This document shows, one piece after another, positions 21,801 through 34,739 of a stretch of DNA of 64,000 nt. A program made the translations under genes and the position numbers. This DNA comes from Rhododendron vialii (lineage: Eukaryota; Streptophyta; Magnoliopsida; Ericales; Ericaceae). The notes beneath the pieces were generated by a model. That model had not been told where the DNA came from, did no database searches, and was given only the letters and a program-made list of their open reading frames with translations. The first letter of the stretch is position 1, and each line of letters opens with the position of its first letter. The stretch covers positions 2,252,001-2,316,000 of the forward strand of contig NC_080569.1 in the NCBI RefSeq assembly GCF_030253575.1, read 5' to 3'.

Positions 21801-24800
21801 CGGGATACACACCAACCCAAATGTATTCCAAGAGTTGAAAACCAACTATAGTCCCACCATTGGTGGTTTATATGCCTGAATTTTCATACGAGGAAGTATC
21901 GATGTAGCATCACTTCAGCACCGTTAACTTCTAGTCCCAATCAAATGTTCGATGTTAAAAACACGAGCAACCACGCAACATTACACATTCAGAAGTGACG
22001 TTTGTAACAGCAATACTGGTACCATTTCCAGGTCCAGTTTTGGCCTTTCTGGCATTTCTGCCAAAGTACTTTACCCATTCCCATACGATGATATGAATTT
22101 AATTACATTTGGTAACATAGCTAGGGTGAAAAATTGGTTGGAAACAACGATTCCTAATAGAGATGTTTTGGTTGGATGTCAAATATCAGCAACAAATACA
22201 GCAGCCATGAAAACTGCACACACCATTCTCTTATGTAAAGGAATTTCAGTAAGCAATGTGCCCGTCCCAAACAGACTTGGAATTTCATTTTTGTATCTCT
22301 CTCTCATCTATAATTGTACAGTTGGTTCAGAATCAATCAAAATCCTCCATTATTGCTTAGGGGTCTCCGGAACCACCCCGTATTTATCATATTTGTTATA
22401 ATTAGTTGTCACTACCAGCATCTAAATAATTGCTTGGCATGTTATGGAAAAGTAATTGCTTCCTCCATATGTCAGGACATTATCACTTTCAGTTTTTACA
22501 CTAAGGGCCCGTTAATTTAACATGATTAAAGATAAAAAGGGTATATGATATCGTAGGAGATGTAATCCCGTTCTACTAATTCTAAAAAGACTAATAGTAC
22601 ATACGATACATGGTATAAGGTATTGTATATCGCATATTCTGTGAGATTATACATCTGGTCGATACTTATTGATAACTCTGTGAGATTATATATCCGGTCG
22701 ATACTTACTGATAACGATTTAACCAAATACCGAGAATGCGATCCCCTTAAATATCTAGTCAACTTCGAGGGTCAGAGCACTAGACAGTAAACCCGGATGG
22801 TATCCAATCCCAAAACAGTAGGGACGGATTAGTTTATCCAGCCGTCCAAACATCATTTTCCAATGAAAAAGTGCACCTTTTTCACGATCCGCACACACCC
22901 TACGGCATATTCTCCCAAACCCAAACCCCAAAAAATACCCCAAAGGACCACCGAGTTAACTCGGTTTAGTCAAACGAGTCGCAGACACCGAGTTTCGTTG
23001 GACATCGGGATCAGAATCCAAGGATGGGAAAGAAAAGGTCCGCCAACCAACCCAAATAAAACCCCAACAAGACGCAGCCGTGGGCCGTGACGTCCGTTTA
23101 GGATTCGACGGTTGAGAGCACACGCCGCAGCAAATAAAGTACAAGAAATTATTGAATCCCAGTACACATCTCGAGGTCTCATCAGCTAAAAATTGGCATC
23201 CGCTACCCCCAAACTAACCTGTCAACGCCTGATTGATGAAGCAAAATACTTAAAAAATAGTGTGTAATTTGTAAATTTTGAGACTAGCAATGCTCGTCTA
23301 CACATTGCTCGTCTCGAAATACACAAATTCTTTTTTAAATTATTTTGAATTCATATCAACAATCGGTAATTATATTTGCTGATCACATTTTGGATACGCA
23401 TAATATATGTCACAATTGTATTAATCGAATTGTGAATACCAACTCAAAATGTGATCAAACATAATCACCAACATATTGTTGTCTCGAGAATTCGGTGCCG
23501 GACAATGAGTTATTTAATTGTCATGATTTGTTTTGGTTTATTGTAAAATATATATATATATCGACGAGAGAAATTAAAAAAGTAAAAAATACAAACGAAA
23601 ATTTAGAAAAAAAAGTTTAAATAACAAGATTACTCGAAAGCTTAGCAAAAAAGAAAAAAAAAGATTACTCGAAACAAGATACTGTTATACTCCTACATTC
23701 TATTGTGTTATACAACCACCGAAAAACTACTCAGCGAAAAGGCCTTCCCATGCCTTGAACCCCTCAAAATCCTCAGTAAATCTGAGATACAGTATTTAAG
23801 GTTACTGCAAAAATACTCATTATTTTAGTTTGGAAAAATGAAGAGAAATTCGATTTAACATATAAAACAGATTTTTGAAATTCTGGACGGGAACGTGTTT
23901 GAACGATCTAATCGGCACCATAAGAGTATCAACGGTTTGAAAGTTCACCAAAAAAAAAAAAAAAAAACTGTTCAATTCAAAAGCAGAGCAGAGCAAAGTT
24001 GAAATTTGGTTTGCACAAAGGAATTTGGTTTCTACCAAACCAAACACCGTTGAATGCAAATTCGACACACGAATTGAATAGCCATCGTTTTCAGGTGAAA
24101 ATCTTTGACAAAGAAAACAGAGGTCCATTAAAAAAATGTTGAAGGGAAAAATAAAATTAATCCCTCTCTTACCTTATTTAAAAGAACAACAAAAATTCTA
24201 CTTCCAATTTACGAAAATCAATGATTTGTGATCAATATTTTCACCAACAATTTCGGAAAATCATCCAGAAGCCTACCCACTTATATAAACTTTTCCATCA
24301 CAAAAAAAAAAAAAAAACATGAAAAGGTAAAGAAAGAGACAATTTTTTTTCCAGAAAGAGAAACATATTTTCTGCATATTAGAAACTTCAAAAATCAAAT
24401 ATATCTAATTTCGCTGGCTCGGACATCTGATATCAGAGAAAAGAATGAATTTCGAATCAAAATTTTATTTACAACGAAATGATACTTACCTGTATCAGTA
24501 ATCTCACTTTCAAGTGAATCATCCCTCGTCGAGCCTTCGTCGATCACCTCCCCGCCGCCACATTCACCGTTCTCCGTCGACAGTTCCTCGTAAACTTCTC
24601 GAATCTTCACCTCTTCATTCACGAAAACCTTAACTTTCTCGTCATGATTTTTCACATCATCGCCCTTGATCGCTTTCTTCTCGGCGACTCGTCGGAGCTC
24701 AAGGGCCACGTCGGCAATGGAATAGTACTTCTGCATCTGGAGAACCGGGATCCAGTTCAGCCGCCGCCTGTGGACAGCCGCGAACACGGACTCGTACTCC

Positions 24801-24991
24801 GACGATCCGCCCCCCTCCACCTGGGCCAGGTGGCCGCAGAGCGCGTCGATGATGGCGTTGGCCGCAGCGAACTCGCCACGGAACCACGCTATGATCGCGT
24901 CCTTGGCGAACGCGTCCGGCATCATCATCGTTGGAGGATATGGTTGAGCCGTCGCCATGGACGGTGACGCAACGGCGGCCGCCGGCGACAT
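18803..24991 (-). CDS. ALKBH10B: RNA N6-methyladenosine demethylase ALKBH10B-type
   Basis: 2-oxoglutarate/Fe(II) dioxygenase that in Arabidopsis removes m6A from mRNA and promotes flowering. Seven minus-strand exons (24991-24490, 21538-21408, 21290-21173, 20644-20528, 20420-20305, 20143-19989, 19301-18803) have GT-AG borders and fully consistent phases and give 545 aa. The N-terminus carries FAKDAIIAWFRGEFAAANAI. The catalytic core runs from VNVVRGLKLYEDIF through KGNKRELIQLGAPIFGHIK to EYSQPFLKPPHLEQPIS; H and E of PHLE match the metal-binding HxE pair. RHVMCQSPNTRVSITFFRVR supplies the second His and the 2OG-binding Arg. The disordered tail ends with a basic patch, KHLPPRAQKGRLL. Exon 4 could instead end 30 bases later at a weaker GTTTTT site in the same phase; I preferred the GTAAGA donor. 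Intron 1 is almost 3 kb. Closest in my memory is ALKBH10B (At4g02940), but the 10A paralogue cannot be excluded. Confidence 0.93.
19327..19410. repeat. 42-bp tandem duplication in ALKBH10B intron 6
   Basis: AAATTGCCAAATTTGCAGAA followed by a block ending GAAAAGCAACAGAATA occurs twice head to tail, differing at about one position. It lies just upstream (in transcript sense) of the last exon's acceptor. Confidence 0.9.
23325..23510. repeat. Inverted repeat in ALKBH10B intron 1
   Basis: Arms of roughly 80 bp: CTGATCACATTTTG near 23380 faces CAAAATGTGATCAAACATAA near 23435-23454, and the similarity extends outward to a CAACAAT motif on each side. Probably an eroded MITE; no target duplication was found. 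Confidence 0.5.
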
Positions 24992-27900
24992 GTCCCGCTT
25001 CTCTCTGTCTTTCCCCTTTGTTCGGATGGTTTGGTGAGGAGTGTGGCTGTGAGTGGCTGACTCCGTAGCCTCTAACGTTATTTACGTGTCGGCCGAAGTT
25101 TAGGTGATCAATAACAAGCTCTCGAACTTAGAGAGGGAGAGGGAGAGGGAGAGATATAGTAAAAGTGGAGTGGTGAAAGCGAGGGATAGGCTATGGAGGA
25201 GGTGCATTTATATATTGGAAAAGGGGAAAAAATCTATGTATGGCCAAATACTTTTTGATTGTTTTACCTCTCTTGTTTTTTTTGTCCCTTTAATGTAAAA
25301 GATGTCTCGGGTCAACTTACTCGCATTTTAGACTAATAATTTTTACACCTCTCCCATAATCGTTTCACACGATTACGTGTAAAGATGAGGTAGTCCCAAA
25401 AATTACTGACAAGAAAAATTGAACCTGATACCATAAGATGAAGCAAATCCGTAAGTTTCAGGGCACAACCACCAACCAAGTGGGGTTATAAAAATCATAA
25501 TGAATGAAGACAGAAAAGAAAATCAAATCAAAGTGAATCGCACGGGAAATGCCATTTTTGGGAGAAAAGAAAAGAGGTATATGTGAATAATTTCTACTAA
25601 TTGCTTTATGGTCTTTATTTCTAATTTAGGGCGTACGAGTCAACTATGGAGAAATAATTAATTAGAGTGACGTGAATAGAAAATCATAGTAACTATGTCA
25701 CATTCAGAGAATCATAAAAATTGTGGTAAAGATTAATGACATTAGCAATGCTAAGAACACACTTTGGAGTGATTCAACTGATTCTCGGGAAAGACTAAAC
25801 ATATTCAGTCAATATGTTTTCTCGTTAATTTAAGATACGAATTTTTGTCTTTGTCGTACAACAAAGAGAACACAACTCTGAACATATATAACTGTATTCG
25901 AAACTCATTCGATGCATATAGGTCTATGCACATCGAAAGACTTCAAACACAGTTGTATTCGGAATTGTGTTTTTAAATTGTAGTATTAATTCCGTACTCT
26001 GTGTATTGACATGTACTAGCATTTACAAATATAATTGGGTGAGCCAACTTATTAGGCAAGTGACGTGAGTACTTGGTCCACTGTCGTGAAAATTTAATCG
26101 GGTGGAATAACATTCATACTCTACTAGTAAATTATGGAAACAATTCTTAGCATTTGGTTCAGTGCTGTTAGTGTACCATGGGCATTTGAATTTGATCGAG
26201 TGATATAACATCGACACTCCCATAGAAATCGAACTTTCATTTGACCTCAGGAAAAAAACACTAATTTCCACGAGTATTTCATTTAGAGTACATGTTTGCG
26301 TCAAGCCTTCAAGCACAAACAATTACGGTATATTAACAATCCACCTCTGGGAAAAATTATTGGGTCAGAAAGCATAAATAGTTTCGCCAAGTGGATATGA
26401 GAAAGTAAATAGGAGTACTTGTTTGTCCTTCATGAGGTCGCACAAACATTTCAAATCTTAGAGCCACCAGAGGATTAGCCTAGTCCTTTGATTGATAACT
26501 TATGGTTCTAAAATTAGTCGAGGTGCATGTACACAAGTTGGTCTGGACGTTCGATTTCGGAAAAAATGAGTGGGCCAGATGTTCATTTGTCCATATTAAG
26601 GGAAGGATTGGGGAGGTGTCAAACGAAGGAAGGTTAGGGGGAGATGGGTAGGAAGATGAAAAGGGTAAAATTACACGTTGGCGGACCCTTTCGTGGAAGC
26701 ACCAAATTAGGAGTAGTTAGGTTTATGTGGTTGCACGTGGAACATTTGTTTTGGCGGAGATCTTAATGGCAGTGTATGATAGAAACTGGGCTATAATGCT
26801 TCCACGTGGTACGAGAGCATAATGTTGTCGTTAGTAAATGATATGTATAGTTATACAACATAATAAGTGTAGCCGGTCATATAAGATGATAAGTGCATTT
26901 ATATATCATAGTAAGTACTGTCTCAGTAAACGATATTGTATAACCAATTTTTTTGGTAAGTATTATTGCAATTTTTTTTTTGCGGAAAGATCATAAAACC
27001 ATGTTATTTGAAGCAAATTGACCATACTTTTTGTGGGTAGTTTCGATATAACAGCTGTGATTTAACTATTTTTCATTGTATTTGGCAGCATTATAGAAGT
27101 TGGTTTTGGTACGATAGAGGAGACGAAGACAAAAGCAGAAAAAAAGTTGCTTTTTGACGTCTAATCAGAGGTTATCATTTAAGGCCTGTTTGGCGGCCCC
27201 AAAAAAAGGGGAAAGGAAAGGAAATTAAATCTGGTTAGGCATCACTTTTGTTGTTAATCAAAATGGTAGTCCGACAGGTAGAATTCATACTATAATTTTG
27301 GACCGATCTACAAAATCAGGTTAGGCATCGCACGAACCCATGTGGTTTGGAACTTCTACCAAGCGTACAAAAATGTACTTACAACAAGGAAAACGTGTTT
27401 AAAAATTTTGATACAGTCCAGCAAGTCTCTTCTTTTTGTCCTCATGATGGACTGAACCATCTAGTTGGCCGGTTTGTGTGGTCTTTTTTCCGGGCTTATT
27501 TTGATGATCCAAATCATTTATATTATGGGCGCTTACTAAGCACATAAATCAGGGCGAAAATCAAGTTGATCAGATATCATTTGATATGAACAAATTTTTG
27601 TTTTACAGATATCAAATATCATTAGAGCCTAGTGTTTTGTTGCAAATAATCGTCAGCGGAGCTGAATAGGGACCGAGGGGGCCCGGCCCCCATTTTAAAA
27701 TCTTAGTACATTGTATATAGTATGATTATAGACAATTACTATGGAAATCTATTAACAATTTAAATAATTTTGATTTAGGTCTAGTATAAAATAACGTTAT
27801 TCGGTACAGTTTTTTTCAACTTCTTGCAAAGGCGAAAATCAACACACATTTGCATTGCGATTGTTGACATAAAAAAAAAGTACATCGATATGCTACAAAA

Positions 27901-29069
27901 AAGTACACGATGTGTTGAGCACAGTTTTGAATGAAAATACATCTCTTAAGTCGGTCCCTCTCGAGTCAAAAGAGCAAATAAACTATGGTTTTGGGTGCAT
28001 GCATGAGATTGGGTAAAAAATAACCTCCTTTGACAAAATTCCAACTTTCCAATTTATGACTTCAACTTTCAACCAGCCTCCAAAACAGGGAGATACTTAA
28101 ATTTTGTTTGACTGTGTACTTTTGATAATTACAACAATTGACCATGGATTTAGAGTGTTAATGGCGTCGTATCTTCACATTTATTAATTATGTGGTGAGA
28201 TAATCTCAAATTCTTGAAAATGTATGGCAGCCTCATCAATTAATTCCTATTTGGTCGAAATGAAATTAAATTGCTCTATGTCAATCCATTTACAAACTGA
28301 TTGCTTTCCTTGTACGAGAAAAATAGTAACTGGAACTAGGATAAGATAATTGTTTTGAGAATCTGGCAACAAAATCGCCAGCAAACCATTACGAAACGAT
28401 TGTTTTAAAGGTGCGGTTATAGCTAAGAGGGAGAGATCACTAGACGCGCCCATGACGCTACCCACATAGACTTTTCACCTCCTAATTGGTTGGCCTTTCC
28501 CCTAAAAATAGAATTCGCACCTCCTGGATGAGAGCAAAGCAAAGCCCCTGCCCAATGGTGACGACCCTTGTTGGCTAGATAAACTCAAGGTTAAATACAT
28601 GAAAAAATCATACTCCATTAATTTTCAACTGAGCTTCAAACAAGGTACATCGATGTAAATCTGGGTCAACATAGCCCCCAACACTCTCGACACCAATCTA
28701 ATACTCCATTATGGTGTTTGAATGTTTCTTTTCGAGTTTTGTTTCAATCAAGTTGTATTCCGTTTGAGTTAGATATGGTGCTCTCTGAAGATGTATTTTG
28801 ATTTGTTCTGTTTCAAATATACCATGATTCTTGTAAAAAAAATAAGAAGAATGTTTCTTTCCGACCCTCCTCCCTCTATAGTCATGTTTGACATCATTTT
28901 AATTTCCAATGATACTCAAATATAGTGTGACGTATAAGTCCACACCTAATGCTATTTAAATTATGTTATTAACAAATACAATCAGCAAAGTATTGTCTAA
29001 TAATATTCCTTGTCGGGTCAAAATTTGTTTAAGGTGCGTACATGTCGACGTAATGTGACCAAACTCAAT
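24992..29069. other. Gene-poor stretch upstream of ALKBH10B
   Basis: The first 300 bases are the ALKBH10B leader and promoter, with a purine-rich GAGAGGGAGAGG tract on the plus strand at about 25130-25155. Beyond that I see only AT-rich non-coding DNA with transposon debris. One piece at 26512-26560 carries the SINE 3' motif TTAGTCGAGGTGCATG. Another at about 27655-27730 reads GGGGGCCCGGCCCCC. No gene was found. Confidence 0.5.
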
Positions 29070-29073
29070 TTGA

Positions 29074-29078
<5 letters not shown>

Positions 29079-29151
<73 letters not shown>
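29079..29151. repeat. Long (CT)n microsatellite
   Basis: About 36 uninterrupted CT units, the longest in the window, forming the 5' end of the retroposed element. Confidence 0.95.
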
Positions 29152-29153
<2 letters not shown>

Positions 29154-29775
29154 TTTTTCTACTCCTCTTCCCTTGCCGGCGCTCCTCTCCTTCGTGGGTT
29201 GTCACTCCCCCACCTCCCACTTCCCCCCCCCCCCCTTCGCTAGGTTGTTGGTGGCGATGCTAGAGAGGATATGGGGTGATGGGACTAGGCGTGGCGGCAG
29301 TAGGGGTTGTCACTATTGTCTGTGACTGTTGGGGTGTTGTGGTGGCAGTGTTGCGGCGGCTGTTTGAGTGTTTCGGCAGGTTAGGGTTTTGGTTTTGTTT
29401 TCATTTCTGTTTTGTCCAAACTCTTGTCTGTTTTATGTTTGGATGTTGTTCCGGTTCTCGTCCCGGTGAATCTTTCACAGGTTTAATGTTATTTTTGATA
29501 TGAAGCTCCGCCATCCCGAGACATTGGTGTCTGGGTAATAGCTCCATGTTAGTCGATCCATGTTGACGGTGTGAAGAAGTGAGTGATGTCTCGTGCATAG
29601 GCGCTAGACACTTGTTTCATCTCTTAGTCTTTTTATGTATCACGTCTCTGTATCTCTGTTTTTGGATGGAAATCTGTATTTGCCGTATGGTCTGATCTGT
29701 ATTCGGGATTATTTTATAGATGCCTAATGACTTGATTAATGAATATGCTTTTTCTGCTGACAAAATAAAAAAAAA
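29080..29775 (+). mobile_element. Retroposed poly-A element with 10-bp target duplication
   Basis: A 696-bp unit starts with about 36 CT repeats, continues through a GC- and T-rich non-coding body, and ends in an A-rich tail (CAAAATAAAAAAAAA). It is flanked on both sides by TTGAACAATC (29070-29079 and 29776-29785). Poly-A plus a target duplication marks LINE-mediated retroposition. The CT-rich start resembles a gene's 5' leader, so a processed, partial retrocopy of a host transcript is one option; a non-autonomous LINE derivative is another. No intact frame longer than 80 residues is visible and I do not recognise the source. Confidence 0.75.
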
Positions 29776-30003
29776 TTGAACAATCAATTGTTCGACTCAT
29801 TCGATTCGTTTCGTTTACCAACTTTATATTATATGATAGTAATAATAATTGAAGAAAAGAGCTCCTTCCTTGGCAAAATGTCAAAAGTCCAGAACCATTG
29901 CTCTAACGTCCCATGGAGGCGCCAACTCCGATACGCTGAGGACGATGGATTGCTTATTACTATCAGGTTCCACCTCCACCTCTTATAAGGCCCGAACCAA
30001 TCA

Positions 30004-30286
30004 GAAAGTCTGAGCATCCCGACCGGGGATTCCCGACCGAATTTTCGACGCCGCGCCAGACCCACTCCGGCCACCGGACGGCTGATCGGAGCTGTATAAA
30101 AAAAATGAAGTGTTTGGATCGGCTACCTATACACATCGGATGCCGTTGATTCTCACGAGGACCCACTCGGTTTTTTTTTTGTAGAATTTTTGGTCGGCTT
30201 CGATCAGCCGTCCGATGGCCGGAGTGGGCCCGGCGCGGTGTCGGGAATTCGGTCGGGAATCTCCGGTCGAGAACCGCAGTCTCTCT
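30004..30286. mobile_element. GC-rich inverted-repeat MITE, Mutator-like
   Basis: Arms of about 95 bp are roughly 85-90% identical when inverted: GATTCCCGACCGAATT and CCGGACGGCTGATCGGAGC occur in the left arm and their complements in the right. The element is flanked by CCGAACCAATCA at 29992-30003 and 30287-30298. The 9-12 bp duplication and long terminal repeats suggest a Mutator-like MITE. Its GC content is far above the surrounding AT-rich DNA. Non-coding. Confidence 0.8.
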
Positions 30287-33119
30287 CCGAACCAATCACC
30301 GAGAAACAAGCAACTCTAACAGCATGAAGCTCACCACTTAAACCGGAGCGAATGAATATATTGCAAGATAAATATAATTTGTCGAAATAAGACAAACAGA
30401 TTAAGACGGGCGGAGCAGAGAGCATAGTATTGTCCTGATAATATTCCTCGTGGGGTCACAACTGTTCGTTGGGTGGTTCCATGTCTTGTTGAGCCGAACG
30501 TTCATTCTTATTCGTCAGGGACGGAGTGCACTACGCACATGCGGACGACAAACCTTTTAAATGAACCGGTTCACTTCACTCCTTTTTATCCCCCAACTCC
30601 GGTTCAGATTGTTATGCCTACTTTAATCTTCTGTGTTTTAAAAGTGGTTTAGAAAGAGATTTGTTGTCTTTATTCCCTCAATTTGCTGGAAAAAAAAGAT
30701 AGAGGAAAGTTCCCCACTTTTGCTAATTGGGGATGGATTCTTACGAATCTTATAACACAAGGGGTGTAGGGCGTGATATTTTGTCGCCGAATTCAGGGAT
30801 GGTGCTATGTGAACATCCGAACCATTTATTGTTGGATGAAATCTGAATTATTGGATTGTCGAACATACAACACGCCTCCCCGATTCTTTATGGCGGCTCT
30901 CCACACCAGTGATCTTTTTATGATTCAAATGATTTATCATAAAACTTGTTAAATACTCTATCTATTACTAGAATCAAACAAACCGTGCACTTATAGTTCC
31001 CGAACTGAAACACTTCTTTGTCTTGAAAAAACGGTCGGGAACGTTGTGGTTGATTATTTGCTTCAAACGAAACTGATCATAACAATCTTCGATTAACTTG
31101 ATTAAAAATGGAGTATAATTAACATTCTTAGAGAGTCTTTAGAGATAAATAACTTAAATTATCTTTGACGAAATCTATAGTCATCTTGCACCATAAACCG
31201 ACAAGCCATCTCCTATATAGTTCTTCTATTTCGAACATCTATGGCGGGACAGTAAAAAGGTGCTTACAATTTTATTTTATTTTTTTTGGATAGGGAGGTG
31301 CTTACATTTCAAGCATACATTTTCCCCAAAATGTAGGGCGATTTTGTGTTTCAAAAAGATGGCAAATTCACTCTTTATAACTGTTTTTTATTTTTATTTT
31401 TTTTGTTGCTAGGAAGAATCAGAAACAAAGAGAAAAGCCACACCTACATAGGGCTACGTTTATAAAAACCAGCCAAGGTGACCTAAAAGTACTGGGTTCC
31501 ACCACTAAAGGACCAGATTCCATTCCTTTTTAAGCCTAAAGTCAAGGGTGGGTGGGTGCACATGAGAAGCCCATGAGAAGCCCTAGCTTGTTGGTTTCTC
31601 AAAAGGGTACTTAATGGGATGGTGACTAATAAACTCCCTCAGACCATTTGTATATATTCAAGTACTCCTGTTTTAAGGTCAAAATTGCAAATTGCACCAC
31701 TCTGGAATACTACAACTCAAAATATATGACAGCCATAGATTAACAGTATTGAAATTAATTTTTGTAGGCAAACCATCTTTCTAAATGAAATAAGACTTCC
31801 TTCAGGGATAATTTTATATATATATATATATAGCATCAAATTCAGACATCCACGGTGCGATGCCGCACCAGTTTTACTATACAAGTAGGTAGTAATAGAT
31901 AGTTAGACATGCCATCTCGAGATCTAACACAATACTCTGAAGCTTTTTCAACGCTTGATGAGGAATGAATTGTCGATCTCCTTTCGTATTTTGAGCTTTA
32001 AAATGTTTTGAAGCTGAGTTTATGGTATAGTCTAGTTATTACAGAGACAGGATAAAAAGAATTATGCTTCTTTATATGCATGCAGAGAGCCTTTTGTAAG
32101 TTTGGACAGTAGAGAATCATGAAACAACTCAGAAACATATGTGGACCATTCAAAATAAGTAGATGGAATTTTCTCCTTTTTGAACTTTTGGTAAATGATG
32201 GATCACAAATATGCTCAATATTCCACCAGGTGGTATAATCACAGCCCTCAACAGTTTTCAAAGTGCTCCATTTGAATAGTATTCCTACTGTCCATGGTGC
32301 ATGGGATATGAAAAATCCACCTACTAGAAGTTTCTTGAAAACAAAATTCCAAGAAATTAACTTTTAATGAAATACACTCACTCATCGTTACCCAATGCAG
32401 ACACAGTGGCAAATGTTATTTATCCAGACACGGATTTGACGTATCGGCTGTGGTCTCCATTAAAATCAGAAAGAAAAATTTCTGAGGAGTTTCTACCAAA
32501 TAAAATGTACAAGTAGCTAATGGAGTGATGATATCGTAAAGTAGCAGAAGTGGACCTCATAAATGGAGTCTCTCATTGGGTATATATATATATATCAGGA
32601 ATTCCATTTGGAATGGGTCTCCATACATATATTTATGTGTGAGACATGGACACTTTTGGACTTTAGAGTTATTTTTTTCAATTAGCAGCATCTGCACGTT
32701 AGGAAAGTAAGGTGTGGGTTTGTGTAATCTTGAAGCAACTGATTTCTCTTTTGGCTTAAAATTATGCATAGATCCCTCTTGAACAATTCTTTTACATTGG
32801 AAAATGATCACAGGCATGGCCCAAAATCTCATGTTATGAAAGCATTCAAGGAACTATTAAACCTAGTTTAGTACAGTAATTTTGAAGTAGTTATTATTAG
32901 TATACTAAAGAAAAAACAGCCGCCAATACATGAACAAATTAATTACTGTATGTATTGGGTCTAACCCTTGCAGTTTGCTTAAATATATGTATATTTAATC
33001 TCTTCTCATTAAACTCAGACGAAGACTAGTTTTCATGAGCGAGTATTTTATTTTGCCTAGCTAGCGTAGTGGATAAAAAAAGTGAACAATACCAACTTCT
33101 TTTTTGTTTTAATTTGATA

Positions 33120-33260
33120 ACCGCGTGCATCTCGACTAGTTCTGGAGCTCTGAAGGTAACGACCAGGTATAACCCCGGCGGCCCCAAGGTTTGAAATAAC
33201 TGTCTTTCATGGGATTCGAACATACAACCTTATGGTCAAGCACTTCTATGAGATTCGAAC
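33120..33260 (-). mobile_element. tRNA-derived SINE fragment
   Basis: On the minus strand a box-B-like GTTCGAATCCC is followed by CAAACCTTGGGGCCGCCGGGG and then the shared 3' module CTAGTCGAGATGCACGCG. Box A is not well preserved. No poly-A tail or target duplication was identified. Confidence 0.55.
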
Positions 33261-33839
33261 AATACCAACTGTTTATTAGATAATAAACTATTAAAATAAA
33301 AATATGACATCTGACATATGACATTTTAAAGGTGATTCATAATAGTATAATTTGAGCCAATCACAGTGGATATTTATTTGTAGTACTTAGTAATAAATAA
33401 ATTACTATTGTACTACAAATAAGGTTTCATGAGCTCTAGACGAGCAAAACCCCATATCTAACCCACCTTAGTTTAAATTGGCCCAAATATATGAGACTCG
33501 TATCTCACCCACCTCCAAACTTACACTCCCATATCTCCATGGCTAGAAGTGCACAATTTTTTTCATTCGAATATCTAAATTCGTAAGGTTTAAAATTTAA
33601 ATGATTATCGCAAATTAAATGATTTTTCTAGGTGCCATACAGATGGTCCATCTTTTATAAGTGATTTACACGACGTTGGCGCAACTGTTTCCTTCGTTAC
33701 AAAAAAAAATTAACAAAGTTGACCGCCAATGAAGCAGTACAATTGGTGCAATAATTGCATTAGAAAATTCCACAATATACCTGGCCAGAACTTGAGAGAT
33801 GATTGGAGGGAGATGTTTTCGAGTGTCGGCGGCGGCGGC

Positions 33840-34035
33840 TACTATACAAGTGGTATCCGTCGACAATCCCAGCTGTCCAAACGTGTTTTGAACGTTCCAA
33901 ACTTATTCCCCTCTCCCCTCATCCTACCACTCAATTCTCATCCTACCACTCTCAAGGGGAGAGAGGGGAATAAATTTGGACCGTCCAAAACATGTTTAGA
34001 CGGTTGGAAAGACAGATACTGTCACGTGGTACCCA
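33840..34035. mobile_element. Foldback MITE
   Basis: Arms of about 75 bp. TTATTCCCCTCTCCCC in the left arm faces GGGGAGAGAGGGGAATAA in the right, and outward similarity includes CCAAACGTGTTTTGAACG against the complement of CGTCCAAAACATGTTTAGACG. A short C/T-rich direct repeat (CTCATCCTACCACTC) lies at the loop. No target duplication was confirmed. Confidence 0.7.
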
Positions 34036-34677
34036 AAAATTTCTCGATTGGAGGAATTGAATTTTGTGAATGTGAAACTAATTCTGTTAATTAGTCAATG
34101 CATGCCGGTTGGCAATAGCATCTTTCTTTTTCTGCTTTTTTTGGGGTGTTTGGAACTTGGGAAAAAAAAACTAAAACAGTTTCATTCTATTATTTGGTTT
34201 CTAGAGAAAGAGAAGATAGACTAAAAAACACGTTCAATTTTCTCTCCGATTTCTTCTTCGACTTTTTCTCTTCATTACTTTTCCTTCCCCAAGTTACCAA
34301 ACATTAAAATTGCGACTGAGAAAAAACAGTAGGGGAAAAAATGGTAGAGGATCAATTCTACGGAGCTTGCTGGAGCATTGACTTCTGCTCAAATGAAACG
34401 AAAATGCGAAAAAATGTCACCCCAAATTCAACTCTGTTAAATGTATATAGAATATAGGCATATAATTGAACATAAGAACGTGTCTTCAAATCAGCCAGAA
34501 ACATAAATTAAACTTCACAATCAGCGTGCTTGCAAATCCCAACAGCCAAGAGAGAAAATTCCCATCCACTACTTAAATATAAAAATCTGTCACATTTGGG
34601 ATGAAATAAAAATCGAATATCGCCTGCGCATGCCAACAGGCCTTAGATCATTCTCAAAGACAACTAGTTAATGTAGG

Positions 34678-34680
<3 letters not shown>

Positions 34681-34738
<58 letters not shown>
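34681..34738. repeat. (GA)n microsatellite
   Basis: About 28 GA units without interruption, in non-coding DNA. Confidence 0.95.

Positions 34739-34739
<1 letters not shown>

Noticed and set aside
21952-22401. 149-aa plus-strand open frame
   Set aside because: It lies within the first intron of ALKBH10B on the opposite strand, shows no recognisable motif, and has no splice or promoter context.
22500-22760. Possible MITE beginning TAAGGGCCCGTTAATTTAAC
   Set aside because: The proposed right end (CCCCTTAAAT) matches only loosely and no convincing target duplication was seen. A roughly 39-bp internal direct repeat is present but not diagnostic.
29276-29503. 75-aa Val/Cys-rich frame after the long CT tract
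   Set aside because: Lies inside the retroposed unit, has no homology I recognise and no splice context.
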